From NCBI GenBank assembly GCA_012512295.1, contig JAAZDI010000212.1, positions 1 to 10,978 of the forward strand: DNA of 10,978 nt, in the 5' to 3' direction. Of this stretch, positions 6,881-10,978 are shown one piece after another. The position numbers were made by a program, and so were the translations under genes. Under the pieces are notes generated by a model. It worked only from the letters and a program-made list of their open reading frames with translations. It searched no databases and was not told the DNA's origin. Numbering within the stretch: the stretch's first letter is position 1; each line of letters begins with the position of its first letter. Origin of the DNA: Syntrophomonadaceae bacterium (GTDB lineage: Bacteria; Bacillota; Ch66; Ch109).

Positions 6881-6991
6881 CTAATTCAAGCTCAAAGCTG
6901 CCTCAATAGCTTCATCCTTCCCTAAACAGTATAAGTCGGATCCTTTTTCTGTCAAGGGAAAACAGAATTTGGCCTTATTGGGTAACCACAT
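6881..6991 (-). CDS. Possible small ORF of 36 residues between the PBP gene and murE
   Basis: After the PBP stop (TAA, 7001-7003) the same frame stays open, with ATG at 6989-6991 and TAG at 6881-6883. The 36-residue product has two cysteines (FCF at 9-11 and LYCLG at 20-24) and a polar, helix-prone end (KDEAIEAALSLN, 25-36). Its amino acid make-up looks protein-like and I do not recognise it. Against it, there is no Shine-Dalgarno, 36 open codons are not rare by chance, and the -35 and -10 of the candidate murE promoter lie inside it. Translation could occur only by reinitiation from the PBP stop nine bases upstream. Confidence 0.25.
   Translation of the reverse strand: MWLPNKAKFCFPLTEKGSDLYCLGKDEAIEAALSLN
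6928..6955 (-). promoter_or_regulatory. Candidate sigma-A promoter upstream of murE
   Basis: On the minus strand there is a perfect -35 TTGACA (6950-6955), a 16-base spacer and a -10 TATACT (6928-6933) that matches consensus at five of six positions. The predicted start near 6921 would leave a leader of about 100 nt before the murE GTG. The site lies in the 178-nt PBP-murE gap, the largest in the window. It would let the murE-to-murG precursor genes be transcribed apart from the upstream division genes. No terminator with a T-tract follows the PBP gene, so readthrough transcription is also expected. Confidence 0.6.
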
Positions 6992-7000
6992 TGGGTGAGT

Positions 7001-9136
7001 TTAATTAGTTGCCGGTTCAAACTCGACAGTAATTACCGTCCCGGCTTTAACCACGGTCCCTGGCTTGATACTCTGACGCACCGCTACTCCACTACCCACT
7101 GTGGTTACTCTTAAGCCGGCCTTCCCCAGCGTCTCCCCGGCCTGACGGATCGTCAGTCCGGTCACATCCGGCACTGTAACCTCATGCTTGCTTTCGTTTA
7201 TCGCCTCATTAGGCCCAGTATATAACAATACCCGGGTTTTTGACTTAACTACGGCCGAACCCTGCGGGGTCTGTCCCCAAACCTTTTCTCCCTCACCCTC
7301 AATGACCGGTATTAAATTGGCTTTGGCAATCGCCTTTTCTGCCTCGGCGACAGACATGCCAACTACTTCCGGCACCGTCACCCCTTGATTGGTCGTAGCT
7401 GCTCCGCCCGCCGTGTCTGGCGTAGTACTTTCAAGCGGCAACTGATAGGGAACTCCCAGGTAGCGCAGAGTATCTTTGACTACTTCCCGAAAAACCGGTG
7501 CCGCAACCCATCCGCCAAAATAGGGATAACCTTGAGGGGCATCGACAATAACTAACACTGCAATCCGAGGTTGATCGGCTGGAGCAAACCCAACAAAAGA
7601 GGCGACATACTCATCAGCCAGGTATCCTCCCCCTGGAGCCGCCTTTTGCGCCGTACCGGTTTTACCGCCTACTCGATATCCCTCAACCTGCCCATTTCGT
7701 CCAGTCCCATTAGCGACCACGCCTTCTAAGATAACTCTTAATTCTTCGGATGTTTTATTGGAAATAACCCGTCGGACCACTTGCGGTTCTATCTCCTGGA
7801 TAACCTCTCCCTCAGCGTTCAGGATAGACTTAACCAACTGTGGTTTCATTAGATTGCCGCCATTAATGGCTGCACAAACTGCGGTCAACATTTGAATTGG
7901 TGTGACCGCATTAGCCTGGCCCATCGCCATGGTGGCCAGGTGAATATCCTTGGCTTGGTTCTGGGGTACCAGAATACCAACCGCCTCCCCCGGCAGTTCA
8001 AGACCAGTTTTCTGGCCGAATCCAAAAGCCCGTAAATAGTTATAAAATGGTTCAACTCCTAGGCGAAGCCCTAGTGAGGCAAAGCCGACGTTGCAGGAGT
8101 TGGCCACTACTTCACTAAAACTTTCGGCTCCGTGCGCCCGATGCTGTGAACAGTGAATTGTGTGCCGGCCCACTGGCAGTCCGCCAGAGCAGTGAAACGC
8201 GGTTTCCGGCCGAACCACTCCCTCCTCTAAAGCGGCGGCGGCTGTGACAATTTTAAAAACCGAACCGGGTTCGTAAGCATTGCTGGCCGCAATATTTCGT
8301 CGGTTAGCCGCCGGAAAACTAGCATAATCATTCGGGTTAAAGTCTGGCCGACAGGCTAATGCCAATATTTCCCCGGTGTTTGGGTCCATAACGATAATGG
8401 TCGCACTCTTTGGCTGTCGTTCCTGGTATACCTTATCCAATTCCCGTTCGGCAATATATTGGATGGTTTCGTCAATGGTTAAAACCAGATTTTTTCCGTC
8501 AACCGGCGGGATATACATGTGCATAGCCTGTGGTATTTCTCGGCCCTTGGCATCATATTCAATCACAATCCGGCCCGGTTCTCCGCCCAGTTCTTTATCA
8601 TAGTACTTGTCTATTCCCTCTAACCCGGTATTATCAATACCGGAAATACCTAATACATGGGACGCTAAATTATCTTTCGGATAAAACCGCTGGCTTTTTT
8701 CCGCAAAATCAATGCCTGGAAGTCTGAGTTTTTTTATTTCCGCTACCTGGTCCGGCGGAACCTTTAGTTTTATCCACTCATGTCGAGAATTTTTGGTTAT
8801 CCGTTCAAGTAAGGCGGCCTCATCCATTTGAAGAATCTGAGCCAGTTGCGCCGCAATTTCTTTGGCCTGACCAGACTGGCGCACCTCTGGAGGAATAGCA
8901 TATAGAGCATCAGAACTGATACTAAGGGCTAGTTCCTTAAGGTTTCGATCGTAAATCGTCCCCCGTTTGGCTTCTACCGGCACATCTCGCATGCGGTTAT
9001 CCAAGGCCATTTGAGATAATTCATCTCCCCGGACAAGCTGTACCCAGCCTAGACGCAGGGACAAACCAATTAAAATCACTCCCAGAATTAAAAACAAATA
9101 ATAAATTCTTTTGCGGATACTCACGGTAGTGTGCAT
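7001..9136 (-). CDS. spoVD: Class B penicillin-binding protein with two PASTA domains (FtsI/SpoVD type)
   Basis: This is a membrane-anchored D,D-transpeptidase that cross-links septal or spore peptidoglycan with a SEDS partner. With ATG at 9134-9136 it has 711 residues. It has a short cytoplasmic start, one membrane segment (about 8-28), the PBP dimer domain with RGTIYDRN (58-65), and the transpeptidase domain with catalytic SVFK (292-295), SCN (347-349) and KTGT (492-495). Two PASTA domains follow, at about 585-641 and 653-706. ATG 9134-9136 is preferred over the upstream GTG (9146-9148) because GAGGTGG lies eight bases before it and overlaps the GTG. It ends in TAA. PASTA tails and position next to murE match Bacillus SpoVD. 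With only one such gene here, the division role (FtsI/PBP2B) is equally possible, so the symbol is a best guess. Confidence 0.93.
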   Translation of the reverse strand: MHTTVSIRKRIYYLFLILGVILIGLSLRLGWVQLVRGDELSQMALDNRMRDVPVEAKRGTIYDRNLKELALSISSDALYAIPPEVRQSGQAKEIAAQLAQILQMDEAALLERITKNSRHEWIKLKVPPDQVAEIKKLRLPGIDFAEKSQRFYPKDNLASHVLGISGIDNTGLEGIDKYYDKELGGEPGRIVIEYDAKGREIPQAMHMYIPPVDGKNLVLTIDETIQYIAERELDKVYQERQPKSATIIVMDPNTGEILALACRPDFNPNDYASFPAANRRNIAASNAYEPGSVFKIVTAAAALEEGVVRPETAFHCSGGLPVGRHTIHCSQHRAHGAESFSEVVANSCNVGFASLGLRLGVEPFYNYLRAFGFGQKTGLELPGEAVGILVPQNQAKDIHLATMAMGQANAVTPIQMLTAVCAAINGGNLMKPQLVKSILNAEGEVIQEIEPQVVRRVISNKTSEELRVILEGVVANGTGRNGQVEGYRVGGKTGTAQKAAPGGGYLADEYVASFVGFAPADQPRIAVLVIVDAPQGYPYFGGWVAAPVFREVVKDTLRYLGVPYQLPLESTTPDTAGGAATTNQGVTVPEVVGMSVAEAEKAIAKANLIPVIEGEGEKVWGQTPQGSAVVKSKTRVLLYTGPNEAINESKHEVTVPDVTGLTIRQAGETLGKAGLRVTTVGSGVAVRQSIKPGTVVKAGTVITVEFEPATN

Positions 9137-9144
9137 TGAAGCTG

Positions 9145-9151
9145 CCACCTC
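9145..9151 (-). promoter_or_regulatory. Ribosome binding site that decides the PBP start
   Basis: GAGGTGG on the minus strand is spaced eight bases from the ATG at 9134-9136. The alternative GTG at 9146-9148 lies within this site and has no good Shine-Dalgarno of its own. Confidence 0.65.
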
Positions 9152-9159
9152 GAAACAAA

Positions 9160-9185
9160 TGCCGCTCAGAGCAGTACTAGCGGCA
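9160..9185 (-). repeat. Hairpin-forming inverted repeat upstream of the PBP gene
   Basis: Seven-base arms TGCCGCT (minus strand, 9179-9185) and AGCGGCA (9160-9166) are separated by 12 bases. Two further pairs are possible if one base bulges. It ends eight bases before the PBP Shine-Dalgarno. No T-tract follows it on the transcribed strand, so it is not a standard terminator. It could be an mRNA hairpin affecting translation or stability, or a protein site. Confidence 0.5.
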
Positions 9186-9249
9186 AAAATACATAAGTCC
9201 CAGTGTGAAAAATAATACTTTGATGGGTCAAAACCGACACGTTTTTCAT
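9166..9249 (-). CDS. Possible 27-residue hydrophobic small ORF between ftsL and the PBP gene
   Basis: In the same frame as ftsL, two codons after its TAA, an ATG at 9247-9249 opens a frame that ends at TGA 9166-9168. The product begins MKNVSVLTHQ and ends with the hydrophobic stretch YVFLPLVLL. There is no Shine-Dalgarno and the length is easily reached by chance. It is listed only because the second half is membrane-like and the layout mirrors the small ORF after the PBP gene. Confidence 0.15.
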   Translation of the reverse strand: MKNVSVLTHQSIIFHTGTYVFLPLVLL

Positions 9250-9255
9250 TTGAGT

Positions 9256-9882
9256 TTAATCGATATTATAATCATTTATGTATTTCGGTTTTCTAATATC
9301 TGCAATAGCCATTATCTTATCGGAAATAACCTGAGCAGTTGTCAGAATAATCGGGTTAGCTGCCGGACCATTCTGCTCACCGGTCTTTGCCTTAACCGCA
9401 ACTTGCGTCTCGTTAATTCCGTCATGAGCCAAGGCCGCCCCCTCAGACATGTTAAAATCATTACCAGTCTCTCCTGAGGATGCCGGTGCGGTTGACTCGA
9501 TTACCCGAACTCCCCCTTCCTCGGCTGGGATCATGGCTAACTGATACCGGGCAATATGCTCAATCCGTTCTGGCGATTGAGCTTGAGCTACTCGGAGCTT
9601 TAATAATTTCTGTTCTTGTTCCAGAGCGGCAATCTCCTGTTCCAAAGTGACAATCTGATAGCCTAATCGGGTAGGATAAATACAACAATAGGTCAGAGCA
9701 ATCCCGGTCAGAAAAATCAAACCAATAATAATGGTCGACAGAAAAACCTTTGAGCCAAACTTTAATTCAAGGCTCCGGCGGCGTTTAACTCGGGATGGTC
9801 GAACAGAATGAGCGGTAACAGTTTCCTGAACCTCTACCATTGATTGTTCATCAAAAGGATATTTTTCCTGTGCCAGTACCAA
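9256..9882 (-). CDS. ftsL: FtsL-like cell division protein with long C-terminal tail
   Basis: FtsL is a bitopic membrane protein that joins the division PBP and FtsW at the septum through a short extracellular coiled coil. The 208 residues show a basic cytoplasmic part (VRPSRVKRRR, 27-36), one membrane segment (about 46-68), a heptad-like coiled coil (about 73-100, LEQEIAALEQEQKLLKLRV) and then SPERIEHIARYQLAMIPAEE (103-122), typical of FtsL/DivIC-family proteins. About 85 low-complexity residues follow, making it much longer than the roughly 120 residues usual in Bacillus. The start is taken as TTG at 9880-9882 with AGAGAGGT upstream. Met16 has no ribosome binding site. It lies 39 nt after rsmH and ends in TAA. 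Identity rests on topology and position, since FtsL sequences diverge strongly. Confidence 0.85.
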   Translation of the reverse strand: MVLAQEKYPFDEQSMVEVQETVTAHSVRPSRVKRRRSLELKFGSKVFLSTIIIGLIFLTGIALTYCCIYPTRLGYQIVTLEQEIAALEQEQKLLKLRVAQAQSPERIEHIARYQLAMIPAEEGGVRVIESTAPASSGETGNDFNMSEGAALAHDGINETQVAVKAKTGEQNGPAANPIILTTAQVISDKIMAIADIRKPKYINDYNID

Positions 9883-9921
9883 GATTATTCAACCTCTCTT
9901 TCCATTAGAACTAACCAGACA

Positions 9922-10854
9922 CTAAATTTTTTCCGCTGCTCTTAAACGGGCACTCCGCGAACGAGGGTTAATCCTTAACTCATCCGCTGATGGCAACACC
10001 GGTTTACGAGTGATTATGCGTAAGACTGGCTGCTTTCCACACCGGCAAACTGGAAAATCAGGCGGACATTCACAAGGATTGGCCTGTTGCCGAAAAGTAT
10101 CCTTTACCACCCGGTCTTCCAGGGAATGAAAAGAGATGACGACTAACCTTCCACCTGGAGCCAGGCATTCAATGGCCTGGTTTAAAGCCTCTTGCAAGAC
10201 TTTTAGTTCGTCATTAACGGCGATCCTTAACGCCTGGAAAGTACGCCGCGCCGGATGAGGTCCGGTCCGGCGGGCTGAAGCAGGTATGGCGTCTTTAATA
10301 ACTTCGACTAGTTCTGTAGTAGTTTTTATCGGTTTCTGATTTCTTTTGGCCACAATAAATTTAGCTATCCGACGGGCCCAGCGCTCCTCTCCATAATCAC
10401 GAATGATCTGAGCCAAAGTATCCTCTGAACTCTGATTTACCAAATCTTTAGCTGAGATCGGGTTTTGGGGATCCATGCGCATGTCTAGCACTGCATCCTG
10501 CTGATAGCTGAAGCCCCGTTCACCTTCATCTAACTGAAAGGAGGATACCCCTAGATCAAAAAGGATGCCGTTTACCCGCGCGATCCCTAATTGATTAAGG
10601 TACATTTTTAGATGTTGGAAATTACCCTGGACAAACTTGACTCTTTCGCCATATATACTTAACTTGGCTTTTGTAATGGCTAGGGTCCGGGGGTCCTGGT
10701 CAATGCCAACTACCAAACCCTGGCGGCCTAACTTTTTGAGAATTTGTTGTGTATGGCCCCCACCTCCCAGGGTGCAGTCAACATAAATTCCATCGTTCTG
10801 CAGGTTCAAAAGTTCAAGTACTTCTTTGAGTAAAACTGGTATATGTCCGATCAA
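9922..10854 (-). CDS. rsmH: RsmH (MraW), 16S rRNA (cytosine-1402 N4) methyltransferase
   Basis: RsmH uses S-adenosylmethionine to methylate N4 of C1402 in the decoding centre of 16S rRNA. It is cytoplasmic and, despite the location, not a cell wall enzyme. The 310 residues are the normal length. Landmarks are HIPVLLKEVL (4-13), the SAM-binding CTLGGGGH (27-34) and GIDQDP (50-55), FDLGVSSFQLDEGERGFSY (99-117), HPARRTFQALRIAVNDEL (200-217), SFHSLEDR (241-248), and a late cysteine cluster at 261, 263, 270 and 272. The start is TTG at 10852-10854 with AAAGGT about nine bases upstream. No ATG or GTG is in frame near it. The gene begins 27 nt after the mraZ stop. It ends in TAG with an in-frame TGA 11 codons later. 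Confidence 0.96.
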   Translation of the reverse strand: MIGHIPVLLKEVLELLNLQNDGIYVDCTLGGGGHTQQILKKLGRQGLVVGIDQDPRTLAITKAKLSIYGERVKFVQGNFQHLKMYLNQLGIARVNGILFDLGVSSFQLDEGERGFSYQQDAVLDMRMDPQNPISAKDLVNQSSEDTLAQIIRDYGEERWARRIAKFIVAKRNQKPIKTTTELVEVIKDAIPASARRTGPHPARRTFQALRIAVNDELKVLQEALNQAIECLAPGGRLVVISFHSLEDRVVKDTFRQQANPCECPPDFPVCRCGKQPVLRIITRKPVLPSADELRINPRSRSARLRAAEKI

Positions 10855-10881
10855 TATGCTCTTACCTTTCGGATCTTCCCT

Positions 10882-10978
10882 TTAAAGTCCCAAATCTAAA
10901 CCGACAATGCTTTCGGCAATATTTTCATAAGCCTCTTCTGCTTGCTGATTATAGCGATTCCATTCTTCTAAGGCCCAA
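10882..10978 (-). CDS. mraZ: MraZ, transcriptional regulator, C-terminal end (cut by window edge)
   Basis: Thirty-one codons and a TAA stop are visible, beginning near the right edge. The translation WALEEWNRYNQQAEEAYENI and its ending AESIVGLDLGL resemble the MraZ C-terminal helix, where an '..W..Y....e..f..iAe.l.dl.l' pattern is usual. MraZ is a small AbrB-fold DNA-binding protein that regulates the dcw promoter in front of its own gene. That promoter and the DNA-binding repeats lie outside the window. Position directly before rsmH is the standard arrangement and carries much of the identification. Confidence 0.85.
   Translation of the reverse strand, partial: WALEEWNRYNQQAEEAYENIAESIVGLDLGL

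Noticed and set aside
6896..6919. Seven-codon leader peptide ahead of murE
   Set aside because: ATG to TGA in the murE leader gives only seven codons, with purines directly touching the ATG and no attenuator structure downstream.
9146..9148. GTG as start of the PBP gene
   Set aside because: It lies within the GAGGTGG Shine-Dalgarno that serves the ATG at 9134-9136 and has no adequate site upstream.
9186..9255. Sigma-E type sporulation promoter before the PBP gene
   Set aside because: Expected for a SpoVD gene, but the best pair of elements (GTATTAT, 14 bases, CTTATGTAT) matches the consensus too poorly to call. A TTGACC at about -35 lacks a matching -10.
9205..9477. Plus-strand open frame opposite ftsL
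   Set aside because: It lies antisense to a gene with clear topology and cluster position, has no recognisable motifs and no good ribosome binding site. The same applies to the other plus-strand frames, for example 2198-2482 and 3848-4102.

Overview
The window is a ten-gene stretch of a division and cell wall (dcw) cluster. Every gene lies on the minus strand, so transcription runs from the right edge to the left edge. In transcription order the genes are mraZ (3' end only), rsmH, ftsL, a class B penicillin-binding protein of the FtsI/SpoVD type with two PASTA domains, murE, murF (interrupted by an in-frame TAG), mraY, murD, ftsW/spoVE and murG (5' end only). I see no plus-strand gene, RNA gene, mobile element, CRISPR array or terminator, and no gap longer than about 180 bases.

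The order, the PASTA-tailed transpeptidase, the meso-diaminopimelate signature in MurE (DNPRTEDP) and the strong Shine-Dalgarno sites point to a Gram-positive Firmicute. The lineage is probably Clostridia or Peptococcaceae-like, with moderate GC. Compared with Bacillus subtilis, murF sits inside the cluster and there is one PBP gene where Bacillus has pbpB plus spoVD. Spore formation is plausible but not shown by this window.

The products form one pathway. MurE, MurF and MurD build the UDP-MurNAc-peptide in the cytoplasm (MurD adds D-Glu, MurE adds meso-DAP, MurF adds D-Ala-D-Ala). MraY attaches it to undecaprenyl phosphate and MurG completes lipid II. FtsW polymerises glycan and the PBP cross-links it, with FtsL as a membrane partner. 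RsmH methylates 16S rRNA and MraZ is a DNA-binding regulator. Genes are tightly spaced. The larger gaps (ftsL to PBP, PBP to murE, mraY to murD) hold candidate promoters, a hairpin and two possible small ORFs. The best promoter, TTGACA-16-TATACT, lies upstream of murE.

The most unusual feature is an in-frame amber codon at 4205-4207 in murF, where the family usually has the Leu of an LGDM motif. The frame is otherwise intact and readthrough would give a normal 477-residue enzyme. The four genes that end in TAG (rsmH, murE, mraY, murD) all have an in-frame TGA 2 to 11 codons further on, while the three that end in TAA show no such backup in the codons I read. Together these raise the possibility that TAG is read through in this organism, by a pyrrolysine system or an amber suppressor tRNA. 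A sequencing error or a true murF lesion are the competing explanations.
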